In this document: positions 52,436 to 61,316 of the stretch, piece by piece | How the letters are laid out: each line of letters begins with the position of its first letter | Position numbering within the stretch: the stretch's first letter is position 1 | Position numbers and translations under genes: made by a program | Notes under the pieces: model-generated | Database searches by the model: none | What the model was told of the DNA's origin: nothing | Seen by the model: the letters and a program-made list of their open reading frames with translations, nothing else | Source: Porticoccus sp963974675 | Lineage (GTDB): Bacteria > Pseudomonadota > Gammaproteobacteria > Pseudomonadales > Porticoccaceae | NCBI GenBank assembly: GCA_963974675.1 | Contig: CAXBDQ010000002.1 | Location: 1-64,000, forward strand | DNA length: 64,000 nucleotides | Direction of reading: 5' to 3'

Positions 52436-53493
52436 TTGTTAACCTCTCCATAGCCTGTGGAATAATTAATGCGCGTAATATAGCAATTTTCTTTAATCTC
52501 CGCAGTGGCTCGAGCACTGGATCCAAAATGGGCATGCAATCTCTGACTGATATTCTGTAATGCCATTTGATTACCCTTATGGTGTTGACTGACTGGCCCC
52601 AGGGGATTTGATACCAAAATCTCAATAACGTCATCTGTCCGAGAAATAGAAACAAAAATTTCTCCACCCTCCCGAAGGAGTTGTATTCCATGGTAAACCG
52701 CATTCTCTAACACCGGCTGCAACATCAAAGAAGGAATTTCTACACCATGGCCATAGTCACCAATTTCCCACCGGGTAGAAAGTCGACCACCTAATCTAAG
52801 TTTTTCCAATGCCATATAGCGACGACACAGCGACAACTCTTCGCTCAAAGGAACCAGTGTTTGGGTATCAGACAAAGCATAACGAAACAGGTCAGACATA
52901 TCCTCAACAACCCGCTCTGCCTTTTCGGGATCAGAACCAATAAGGCTCGCAATCATGTTCATACAATTAAACAAAAAGTGCGGTCTAATGCGTGACTGTA
53001 ATGCCTGAATACGGGCCTCCAATTCCACTCGCTCTTGTATCCTGAGTTGCTGCTGTAAATAGAGGTAATACAAAAGGATACTGACAGGAATAGCGGCCAT
53101 GACCAAATATTCAATAATATTTCCGGCATTATATTCACGACTTGTCAGTGGTGAAGAAAACCACCAAATCACCCATTCAGAGACTGCACCACAAAACAGT
53201 GTCACCAACAGAATCAAAAAAAGCACTATAAAAGCCGCGCTAACATGATTCAACCTAGATAACCGGCGATTACACAGGCACAAAACAAGAGCACTGAGCA
53301 ATGCTATCCATAGCGACAACAAAGAGACTTTTGACATTTTTAGCCAATCAAAATGCTGTAGGCCACTGTCGGCAATAGTGATCAATAACGCCAACAACTC
53401 AGAAATAATTAAAACTGCGCCTAACCCCTGGCCTCGACAAAGGTCCGGCAAGAAGAAATCTCTGCTGCTTACAGCTGCTTCTGTCGGCTTCAT
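52432..53493 (-). CDS. algZ: AlgZ/FimS-type membrane sensor kinase
   Basis: 353 residues from the ATG at 53493; the frame extends to a TTG at 53541. The N-terminus (SRDFFLPDLC) resembles Pseudomonas AlgZ. Four hydrophobic helices (about 24-145) form the sensor region. The PF06580-type kinase domain has phospho-acceptor His172 in RIRPHFLFN, and the N-box is LQPVLENAVYHG; glycine boxes are reduced, as is normal for this LytS/AlgZ class. Paired with algR by a four-base overlap, and divergent from argH. Confidence 0.91.
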   Translation of the reverse strand: MKPTEAAVSSRDFFLPDLCRGQGLGAVLIISELLALLITIADSGLQHFDWLKMSKVSLLSLWIALLSALVLCLCNRRLSRLNHVSAAFIVLFLILLVTLFCGAVSEWVIWWFSSPLTSREYNAGNIIEYLVMAAIPVSILLYYLYLQQQLRIQERVELEARIQALQSRIRPHFLFNCMNMIASLIGSDPEKAERVVEDMSDLFRYALSDTQTLVPLSEELSLCRRYMALEKLRLGGRLSTRWEIGDYGHGVEIPSLMLQPVLENAVYHGIQLLREGGEIFVSISRTDDVIEILVSNPLGPVSQHHKGNQMALQNISQRLHAHFGSSARATAEIKENCYITRINYSTGYGEVNK

Positions 53494-53605
53494 TTTTATC
53501 GGCTTGTCCCTCTCAATCTTCCCGCTCAAAACAACCCCCAACCATACTATCTGGCATCTTGCCTAAAAACATAACCACCTTGTTCATACACAGTATCTCG
53601 CGTTT

Positions 53606-53614
53606 TGCTATAAT
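53606..53614 (+). promoter_or_regulatory. argH promoter, extended -10
   Basis: TGC-TATAAT (53606-53614) is a full extended -10, 75 bases before argH. ATCTCGC occurs three times around it: 53595-53601, 53613-53619 and 53628-53634. The repeats flank the predicted start site and could be an operator. Confidence 0.65.
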
Positions 53615-53688
53615 CTCGCTGCTTTATATCTCGCTAGCATACATAATAAATTGCTAACCGCACCTACAAAGAAAGAGCCAGTTTACTC

Positions 53689-55086
53689 ATGAGCAACCCA
53701 AAAGACACCAACCAGGCCTGGGGTGGCCGTTTCAGTGAAGCAACCGATGCCTTCGTAGCCCGGTTCACTGCATCCGTTAACTTCGATCAACGGCTGGCCC
53801 ACCACGATATTCAAGGCTCAATTGCCCACGCTACGATGCTAACCCGTGTGGGCGTACTCACTGAGGACGAACTTGAGTCTATTCAAACCGGGCTTGGTGA
53901 AATTCTTACCGAAATTGAAAACGGCACATTTGAATGGTCGGTGGCACTGGAAGATGTGCACATGAATATCGAGGCGGCACTCACTGCTAAAATCGGGATT
54001 ACAGGTAAAAAATTGCACACTGGTCGATCGCGTAACGACCAAGTAGCCACTGATATCCGACTCTGGCTGCGGGACGAAATTGATGCCATCAGCAGGGAAC
54101 TACTTCGTCTCCAGCAGGGTATCCTGGAGCTGGCAGAACGTGAAGCCGATACTATTATGCCTGGATTTACCCATTTGCAAACAGCACAACCCGTGACCTT
54201 TGGCCACCACCTGATGGCCTGGTTTGAAATGTTAGTCCGTGATCATAGTCGCTTGCAGGATTGCCGCAAACGACTCAACCAATCGCCACTGGGCGCCGCA
54301 GCTCTCGCTGGCACTACCTACCCCATTAACCGAGAAATGACGGCAGAATTATTAGGCTTTGACGCACCTACAAAAAACTCTCTGGATTCAGTGAGTGATC
54401 GCGACTTCGCTATTGAATTTTGTGCTTTTGCCAGCATCCTACTGACCCACTTATCTCGTGCTTCGGAAGAGTTAGTACTCTGGACATCTGCCCAATTTAA
54501 CTTTATCGAAATGCCCGATCGCTTCTGCACCGGCTCATCCATTATGCCCCAAAAGAAAAACCCTGACGTACCTGAACTGGTTCGGGGTAAAACAGGTCGA
54601 GTTAATGGCCACCTTGTTGCCTTGCTGACATTAATGAAGTCACAACCACTGGCCTATAACAAAGACAACCAAGAAGACAAAGAGCCACTATTTGATACCG
54701 TCGATACTGTTAAAGATTGTTTGCGCGCCTTTGCCGATATGGTGCCCGCTATCCAATCAAGACCAAACAATATGAGTGAAGCTGCCCGCCGAGGATTTTC
54801 AACAGCCACAGATTTGGCAGACTACTTGGTACGCAAAGGTATCCCTTTCCGCGATTCACATGAAATAGTAGGAAAATCTGTGGCCTACGGTTTAGCTGAA
54901 AACAAAGACTTGTCAGAAATGACCTTGACGGAACTTCAGAAATTTTCAGACGTCATCGAAAATGATGTTTTTGATGTATTAACATTGGAAGGCTCTGTTG
55001 CCGCCAGAAATCATATTGGCGGCACGGCACCCGACCAAGTTAGGACTGCGATACAAACAGCAAGACAACGATTACCTAGCCAGTAA
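53689..55086 (+). CDS. argH: argininosuccinate lyase
   Basis: Splits argininosuccinate to arginine and fumarate in the last arginine step. 465 residues, fumarase/aspartase superfamily. WGGRFSEATD at the start, HTGRSRNDQVATD (about 107-119), FTHLQTAQP (about 160-168) with the catalytic base region, and the signature GSSIMPQKKNP (about 282-292) with the catalytic serine are intact. Divergent from algZ and followed by its own terminator. Confidence 0.98.
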   Translation: MSNPKDTNQAWGGRFSEATDAFVARFTASVNFDQRLAHHDIQGSIAHATMLTRVGVLTEDELESIQTGLGEILTEIENGTFEWSVALEDVHMNIEAALTAKIGITGKKLHTGRSRNDQVATDIRLWLRDEIDAISRELLRLQQGILELAEREADTIMPGFTHLQTAQPVTFGHHLMAWFEMLVRDHSRLQDCRKRLNQSPLGAAALAGTTYPINREMTAELLGFDAPTKNSLDSVSDRDFAIEFCAFASILLTHLSRASEELVLWTSAQFNFIEMPDRFCTGSSIMPQKKNPDVPELVRGKTGRVNGHLVALLTLMKSQPLAYNKDNQEDKEPLFDTVDTVKDCLRAFADMVPAIQSRPNNMSEAARRGFSTATDLADYLVRKGIPFRDSHEIVGKSVAYGLAENKDLSEMTLTELQKFSDVIENDVFDVLTLEGSVAARNHIGGTAPDQVRTAIQTARQRLPSQ

Positions 55087-55102
55087 CAACTAATCCCCCA
55101 AC

Positions 55103-55125
55103 ACCCCATTTTGAATGGGGTTTTT
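55103..55125 (+). terminator. rho-independent terminator after argH
   Basis: ACCCCATT (55103-55110) pairs with AATGGGGT (55114-55121) around a TTG loop, followed by a T-rich run (TTTTTATTTT). Confidence 0.9.
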
Positions 55126-55240
55126 ATTTTCTATTTATCCCAATAGATTGTCGCCATAACACACTAATCCCTAGGTCAATTTGGTGTATTAATAGGCTGT
55201 CCGCTAGTGGCCACAATGTTAATGTGTTACTTTATGATTT

Positions 55241-55254
55241 TGTGATAAGTCACA
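55241..55254. promoter_or_regulatory. palindrome TGTGA-N4-TCACA before mshL
   Basis: A perfect five-base inverted repeat with a four-base centre, 31 bases before the mshL ATG. It overlaps a TTGTGA that, with AATATT (55262-55267) 16 bases on, could be the promoter. CRP/Vfr sites have the same arms but a six-base spacer, so this is either a related regulator's site or a half-fit. Confidence 0.5.
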
Positions 55255-55285
55255 CCTATTTAATATTGCAGATACCACTCAAAAT

Positions 55286-56944
55286 ATGATCAAGCAAAAA
55301 ATAATAAGTAATGCATGGCTATTGATAATATTTGGACTGGCAGCTTGCGCGCCACTGCCTCTGGAAGTTTCAGAGCAACATATATCATCAAATAAATCGA
55401 CGGCGTCCGGCGCCATTCCAAAACCTGTCCTCGACCACACGCCTCAGGCCTTAAACACTCCAGCTAAGACAGAAGATGTCTATTCCGTGGTGGTCAATGA
55501 TGTGGACTTACGTGAACTATTATTTGCCTTGAGCCGCGACGCTTCTCTGAATATTGACATTTCTCCAGATATTGAAGGCCGTATTACACTCAATGCTGTT
55601 GACCAAACTCTCCCCCAAATTCTTGATCGTATAGCTACCTTTACGGACATTCGATACCGCATAAAAAATGATGTAATGGTGATAGAAAAAGATAGCCCTT
55701 ATTTTGTGCACTACGATATCGGCTACCTCAACATGGACCGCTCCAGCCAGTCATTTGTTTCTATCTCCACCGAAGTAGCCACAACCGGTGTCGGCGCGGT
55801 AGGGGGGAGCTCAAGTGGTGGCGGTGGCAATAACAACTCTGCTACAACCATAGAAAACAAATCTGACTATCATTTCTGGCAAACGCTGGTTCAAAACATA
55901 GAGGCTATTGTCTATGGCGGTGATAGTACCCAATCAATTTCCACCGATGGAGAAAATTCCGCTGAAGCTGAATCTGAAACAGCGAGAGCACCAATAGCGG
56001 ATACAAGTATTATTGCCAATGCTGAAAGTGGCATCTTGAGCATTAAGGCCCCGCAAAAGAAACATCAAGAAGTGCAAGCCTTTTTGGATGAAGTGCTTAA
56101 CGGCGCCAAACGCCAAGTATTAATTGAAGCCAGCATTGTTGAAGTCAACCTCAGTGATCAGTATCAAGCTGGTGTTGATTGGTCCCGCCTAGCTCAAGCC
56201 GGTGGAAGTGGCTTGAGCTTTACCCAAAGCCTGATTGGTACCAACTTGGCAAACGCTCCTGTTTCAACACTGACATACAACAACAATGGCAGTCACAGCC
56301 TTGATGCCACCGTTAAGTTGCTGAGTGAATTCGGTCATGCCAAGGTGCTATCAACACCAAAACTGATGGTGTTGAATAATCAAACCGCTTTACTCAAGGT
56401 TGTAGACAACCTGATCTACTTCACCATCGATGTGGACGAAGATATACAAGAGAACGTCATCAACCGTACCTTTACATCAGAAATTCATAGTGTTCCCGTT
56501 GGCCTGGTGATGAGCGTCACCCCCCAGATTTCGGATATAGATACGGTCACACTTAACGTCCGCCCCACGATTTCAAGAGTACTCAGATTTGTAGAGGATC
56601 CAAACCCGGCATTAGCCATTAGCGACACAACCAGCCTGATACCTGAAATATCTGTCCGCGAAATGGAATCAGTGATGCAAATCAATGGTGGAGATACCGC
56701 CATTATTGGTGGCTTAATGCAGGACCAACACGCTGACGACACCTCGGGCCTACCTGGTCTGAGCAAACTTCCCTGGGTTGGTGATTTTTTCAGCTATAAA
56801 AACAAAAATTATACCAAGTCAGAGCTCATTATTTTCATTCGTCCAACCATTATCAAACAGGCAAATTTAAACAGCAAAGAGCTTGAGAGCTACAAGAAAT
56901 TTCTGCCCGAAAACCTTCAGCAAGGCAATACGACCGCGGAGTAA
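55286..56944 (+). CDS. mshL: MSHA-type pilus secretin MshL
   Basis: Outer-membrane channel of a mannose-sensitive haemagglutinin-like type IV pilus. 552 residues. A lipoprotein signal with lipobox LAAC places the lipid at about Cys21. The N0/STN domain (about 65-125, VDLRELLFALSRDASLNI) is followed by a MshL-type N domain interrupted by a Gly/Ser/Asn-rich loop (about 170-185). The secretin domain has QVLIEASIVEV, GDTAIIGGLMQDQ and WVGDFFSYK. First gene of an operon running to the window end. Confidence 0.92.
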   Translation: MIKQKIISNAWLLIIFGLAACAPLPLEVSEQHISSNKSTASGAIPKPVLDHTPQALNTPAKTEDVYSVVVNDVDLRELLFALSRDASLNIDISPDIEGRITLNAVDQTLPQILDRIATFTDIRYRIKNDVMVIEKDSPYFVHYDIGYLNMDRSSQSFVSISTEVATTGVGAVGGSSSGGGGNNNSATTIENKSDYHFWQTLVQNIEAIVYGGDSTQSISTDGENSAEAESETARAPIADTSIIANAESGILSIKAPQKKHQEVQAFLDEVLNGAKRQVLIEASIVEVNLSDQYQAGVDWSRLAQAGGSGLSFTQSLIGTNLANAPVSTLTYNNNGSHSLDATVKLLSEFGHAKVLSTPKLMVLNNQTALLKVVDNLIYFTIDVDEDIQENVINRTFTSEIHSVPVGLVMSVTPQISDIDTVTLNVRPTISRVLRFVEDPNPALAISDTTSLIPEISVREMESVMQINGGDTAIIGGLMQDQHADDTSGLPGLSKLPWVGDFFSYKNKNYTKSELIIFIRPTIIKQANLNSKELESYKKFLPENLQQGNTTAE

Positions 56945-56950
56945 TTTATC

Positions 56951-58399
56951 GTGAGCCTTTTACTAGATGCTCTAAAAGAGGCTGAAAAAAGTCGCAAAAG
57001 GCTTGAAACTGCGCCCAAAGCAACGCCTGTGGTAGCTGAAGAACCCGTCGTTCTAAATCTTGAGTTAGACCAAACAGAAGTATCCACGTTAGAGGGACTT
57101 ACGTTAGAAGAACCTCAGTCTGAAACACCCTCACAAGAAGAGCCTACAAAAAAAGAGGCGAGCGTCTCCTCCGCATCCAATAACGATTCAGGCAACACGA
57201 CAGTCGCACCTGAAGCCCCCACAATAAAACCCGCAACAGTGTCGCCTACGTTACAGTACCATTCCATCAAGGATGCTCGTGTTGCTACGGATGTATTTCA
57301 GAATCGAGAAAACTCAAAAACACAAACCAAACCTCGATTGCCGCTGCTACTACTCATATTACTGCTGGTGCTACTAGGCGTATTAGCCATGTTTTTTTTC
57401 GGCATGGACAATGGGCAGTCGCCATCCACAAAGCCGCTCGGTCATATTCAAAATACGTTGCCTCTAACAGCAGAACCACAGAAGAATCTAACCAATGAGC
57501 ACAGTTTAAACAAAGAAGCTTTTAGCAATAACAGCTCAAGCCTTCAGAAAAACTCTCTTCAAGACGTATCGATGATATCTGAAAAACAACCCGTTACTGT
57601 TTTTCAACAAGAAGCACCCACGGAGAAGATCAACTCCCCACAGAAAAATGTACCTATACAAAATACACAACCAGCGGCACCCTATAAAAATCAGCCTGCC
57701 GCACGCGAAACCAACAGCAAACAGCCCGCATCAGGACGCGAGTCCAATCACAACAACTTATCCTCCAACCCTGACTTTCAGATAACCAAGAGACAGCTAC
57801 CAGACTACAGCTTAACTTCGCTCGCTTCTGCATCTGACGCGCTAAAACAAGGCAACCTGACGTCTGCCGAACAAATCTACCGCCAGATCCTGAAACAATT
57901 CCCCAACAACGTAGAGGCCATGGCAGGGCTGGCAACAGCCTTTGTGCAACAGGGATTGATACGTGAAGGACAAGGTATGTTTTACGAGGTTTTGAACAAA
58001 GACCCGGGGAATTTATTGGCCAAAATAGGGCTTATCAACCTCCAGGCTGCAGACCCATCCAACCTCTCTGCCGGCAGCCAACTCAAACAATTACTTGTGC
58101 AACATCCGAAACAAGCCGACCTCCATGCGAGCTTGGGCAACTTTTATGCCCGCAGAGGTGAGTGGCCATCAGCTCAAGCTTCCTATTTTGAGGCCTTTGC
58201 TCTCGACACCAAAAATCCGGATCATGCTTTCAATCTGGCCGTAAGTCTGGATCAGATCGGAAAACCTGATATTGCCATCAAATATTATGAACAAGCTCTT
58301 GGGTTAGCCGAGACCAATCCCTCTCGTTTTAACAAGACCGATGCCGAACGACGACTTCATGAATTAAAAGGACATAAACTAAAAGGAATCGCCCCGTGA
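56951..58399 (+). CDS. MshN-like membrane TPR protein
   Basis: 482 residues from a GTG with GGAG nine bases upstream. The N-terminal MSLLLDALKEAEKSR helix is typical of proteins in type II secretion/MSHA clusters. An acidic low-complexity stretch (about 28-125), a single membrane helix (130-150), a Gln/Asn/Ser-rich linker (about 155-280) and TPR repeats (about 290-470) follow. In Vibrio, mshN is the corresponding TPR gene before mshE. The call rests on architecture and position. It overlaps mshE by GTGA. Confidence 0.78.
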   Translation: MSLLLDALKEAEKSRKRLETAPKATPVVAEEPVVLNLELDQTEVSTLEGLTLEEPQSETPSQEEPTKKEASVSSASNNDSGNTTVAPEAPTIKPATVSPTLQYHSIKDARVATDVFQNRENSKTQTKPRLPLLLLILLLVLLGVLAMFFFGMDNGQSPSTKPLGHIQNTLPLTAEPQKNLTNEHSLNKEAFSNNSSSLQKNSLQDVSMISEKQPVTVFQQEAPTEKINSPQKNVPIQNTQPAAPYKNQPAARETNSKQPASGRESNHNNLSSNPDFQITKRQLPDYSLTSLASASDALKQGNLTSAEQIYRQILKQFPNNVEAMAGLATAFVQQGLIREGQGMFYEVLNKDPGNLLAKIGLINLQAADPSNLSAGSQLKQLLVQHPKQADLHASLGNFYARRGEWPSAQASYFEAFALDTKNPDHAFNLAVSLDQIGKPDIAIKYYEQALGLAETNPSRFNKTDAERRLHELKGHKLKGIAP

Positions 58400-60108
58400 G
58401 TGCTCAGGCCCCCCGACGCAAACTCATCGGAGAACAGCTGGTCGACAAAGGTGTTATTGGCTCCGATCAGTTGAAAATTGCACTCATTGAACAACAGCGT
58501 TCTAACGATAAGCTGGGCGAAATTCTTGTCCGTTTAGGCTTTTTAACAGAGTCTGTTCTTAATGAAGCCTTGGGTGAATCTCTCGGTCAAGAGAGCATTA
58601 ATCTCACGGAAATAGTACCCGATATAGAAGCGATTAAATTAATTGATAAGTCGCTGGCCAAAAAGCTCACCATTATGCCTTTCAGCTTTTCGGCCGATGG
58701 TAATATTTTGATGGTCGCAATGCCGGACACTTTTGACATTCTGGTACTTGACCGTATATCCGCAGCCATACCGAAAGGGATTCATGTTGAGCCTGTTCTT
58801 GCCAGTGGTTCAGACATTATCACCGCCATCGACCAATTTTTTGGTTACGAACTGTCCATCGATGGCATTCTGAATGAAATTGAAACCGGTGAAATAGATA
58901 CCACCAAAATTGCTGGGCTCGAAGAGGCCGAATACAGCCACCCTACCGTCCGACTTGTAGATGCTTTTTTAACCGACGCCGTCAAACAGGATGCTTCCGA
59001 CATCCACTTTGAACCTGAGGAAGGTTTTCTTCGCGTACGTTACCGTATCGACGGCGTTTTACGTCAAGTAAGAAGTCTTCACAAAAAATATTGGCCTTCT
59101 ATTGTGGTCCGACTAAAAGTACTTTCAGACATGAATATTGCGGAAACACGAGCCCCGCAGGATGGACATATTTCCCTAAAAATCACTGGGCACCCCATCG
59201 ACTTTAGGGTCGCAACCCAACCCACGATTCACGGTGAAAATATTGTTCTCCGGATTCTTGACCGAAGCAAAGCCATTATTCCATTGGAAGATCTCGATAT
59301 TCGGGATCATCACCGCAGTACCCTTAAGCTGATGATGGCAAGACCTGAAGGCATTATTTTGGTCACAGGTCCAACGGGTAGCGGTAAAACAACGACGCTT
59401 TACTCGCTGCTTAATTATTTAAACAATGAGACGGTCAACATCATGACCCTAGAGGATCCTGTTGAATACCCCATCAGCTTGATTCGTCAAACGTCTCTTA
59501 ACTCATCGGTTAAGATGGATTTCGCCGATGGTATTCGCTCCCTTATGCGCCAGGATCCAGATATTATCCTAGTGGGTGAAATGAGAGACTTAGATACAGC
59601 CAGCATGGGCTTTCGAGCGGCCATGACGGGCCACCAAGTTTTCTCAACCCTGCATACCAACTCGGCTCTGGGCGCATTTCCTCGATTATTGGATATTGGT
59701 GTTGAATCTGGACTTATCGCAGGCAACATTATTGGCATCGTAGCCCAGCGCCTGATACGAAAACTATGCCTACACTGCCGAGAGCAGAGTGTACCCAACG
59801 ATATAGAACAGCAGCTATTCGCCACCGCAGGTGATACGCCTGAATATGTATATCGTGCGGTGGGTTGTGATCGCTGTGGACAACGTGGTTATAAGGGCCG
59901 AATTGCTTTATTAGAGATTCTCAAAATGGATGAAGACCTTGACGAGCTGGTCACCAAAAATGCGTCCGTTGGTGAGCTGGGAAAAATGGCAACAACAAAA
60001 GGCTTCCTTCGCCTAGTAGATGACGGTATGGAACGTGTAAAGTGTGGCGAAACCACATTGGACGAACTATCGCGCGTAGTCGACTTTAGCGCCAAACTGG
60101 GTCTCTAA
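58396..60108 (+). CDS. mshE: MSHA pilus extension ATPase MshE
   Basis: GspE/PilB-type AAA+ motor driving pilus assembly. 570 residues from a GTG. The N-terminus holds two tandem MshEN motifs (about 9-32 and 39-62, with KLGEILVRLGFLTESVL), the c-di-GMP-binding element known from Vibrio MshE. The ATPase domain has Walker A GPTGSGKTT (325-333), an Asp box, Walker B DPDIILVGEMRD and the His box. A zinc finger (CLHC...CDRC) lies near 455-495. Assembly is probably switched by c-di-GMP. Confidence 0.94.
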   Translation: MSAQAPRRKLIGEQLVDKGVIGSDQLKIALIEQQRSNDKLGEILVRLGFLTESVLNEALGESLGQESINLTEIVPDIEAIKLIDKSLAKKLTIMPFSFSADGNILMVAMPDTFDILVLDRISAAIPKGIHVEPVLASGSDIITAIDQFFGYELSIDGILNEIETGEIDTTKIAGLEEAEYSHPTVRLVDAFLTDAVKQDASDIHFEPEEGFLRVRYRIDGVLRQVRSLHKKYWPSIVVRLKVLSDMNIAETRAPQDGHISLKITGHPIDFRVATQPTIHGENIVLRILDRSKAIIPLEDLDIRDHHRSTLKLMMARPEGIILVTGPTGSGKTTTLYSLLNYLNNETVNIMTLEDPVEYPISLIRQTSLNSSVKMDFADGIRSLMRQDPDIILVGEMRDLDTASMGFRAAMTGHQVFSTLHTNSALGAFPRLLDIGVESGLIAGNIIGIVAQRLIRKLCLHCREQSVPNDIEQQLFATAGDTPEYVYRAVGCDRCGQRGYKGRIALLEILKMDEDLDELVTKNASVGELGKMATTKGFLRLVDDGMERVKCGETTLDELSRVVDFSAKLGL

Positions 60109-60110
60109 TC

Positions 60111-61316
60111 ATGGTCCAATATGCCTATAAAGCCATTGACCGCAAGGGGAAAAAAATCTCCGGTCATTATGACGCTTCAGGTATTGAAGATCTGGAATCT
60201 CGCTTGGACAAGCGAGGTCTGGACCTGGTCAGTGCAAATTTAAAAGGTAAAGAGTGGTCACTCTTTTTCAAGAAATCGGTAGAACGCAGAGACCTGATCG
60301 TTTTCTTCATTGATCTAGAACAAATGGCTGTCGCGGGTATTCCTATCGTAGATTCCCTGATAGAGATTCGAGATAGCGCCTCATCACCGGCCATGAGAGA
60401 AGTCACTACAGGCTTAGTTGATAATATTTCCAATGGGCAAACACTGTCCCAAGCCATGTCAAACCACCCAAAAGTGTTCAATGAAATGATGGTGAAACTC
60501 ATTGTTGCTGGCGAAAAAACAGGCAATATGGGGTATATTTTTGGAGAATTGAAAGAAACACTGCGATGGCAGGAAGACGTTATACGCAAAACTAAAAAGT
60601 TAATGACGTACCCACTGTTTGTAGGCGTTATTGTCTTTGCTGTTATCTGCTTTTTAATGATTTACCTAGTGCCCAAACTGGTGGCCTTTATCCTGTCAAT
60701 GGATCAAGAAATTCCAATGATGACAAAATTATTGATTGCCGTATCAGACATTTTTGTGAACCACTGGATCATTATTTTATGCCTACCGCTTATATCCTTT
60801 TTTGCAGGGAAATTTATTTTAAAGAGAAGTGCCGCTGCCCGATACTGGTTTGATGAGCACAAACTTAAGTTGCCATTACTTGGCGAAGCCATGCAAAAAC
60901 TTATGCTGTCACGATTTACTCGAAACTTTTCACTTTTGTATGAAGCAGGTATCAGCGTACTGGATTGCCTAAAAATCAGCGAAGAAACAGTCACAAACAC
61001 CTACCTCTCAGGGGAGCTTCAATATATCCGCAAACAAGTGGAGGAAGGCGCAACCATAGCCGATGCCTTTTCTCGAGGGCAACTCTTTCCCCCTCTAGTC
61101 TTACGTATGGTTCAGGTAGGAGAAATGACCGGTGGACTGGGGCAGTCACTCTCCAATGTCAGTGATTTTTATTCGCGAGATGTGACAGATTTGATCGACA
61201 AAATACAAGCCATGATCGAACCTTTTATGACCGTTTTTATGGGGTTGATTTTAGGATGGATAATGCTCGCGGTACTCGGCCCCATTTACGATATGATTAG
61301 CACGGTACAGTTTTGA
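60111..61316 (+). CDS. mshG: MSHA pilus platform protein MshG
   Basis: Polytopic inner-membrane core of the assembly machine, PilC/GspF family. 401 residues with two GspF domains (about 65-190 and 268-390) and three membrane helices (about 168-192, 215-238 and 370-395). FFIDLEQMAVAGIPIVDSL and the repeat-like FTRNFSLLYEAGISVLDCL mark the two domains. Two bases separate it from mshE, and its stop overlaps the next start. Confidence 0.94.
   Translation: MVQYAYKAIDRKGKKISGHYDASGIEDLESRLDKRGLDLVSANLKGKEWSLFFKKSVERRDLIVFFIDLEQMAVAGIPIVDSLIEIRDSASSPAMREVTTGLVDNISNGQTLSQAMSNHPKVFNEMMVKLIVAGEKTGNMGYIFGELKETLRWQEDVIRKTKKLMTYPLFVGVIVFAVICFLMIYLVPKLVAFILSMDQEIPMMTKLLIAVSDIFVNHWIIILCLPLISFFAGKFILKRSAAARYWFDEHKLKLPLLGEAMQKLMLSRFTRNFSLLYEAGISVLDCLKISEETVTNTYLSGELQYIRKQVEEGATIADAFSRGQLFPPLVLRMVQVGEMTGGLGQSLSNVSDFYSRDVTDLIDKIQAMIEPFMTVFMGLILGWIMLAVLGPIYDMISTVQF

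Noticed and set aside
55241..55254. Calling the palindrome a CRP site outright
   Set aside because: The spacer is four bases instead of the six needed by CRP/Vfr, so only an unnamed operator is proposed.
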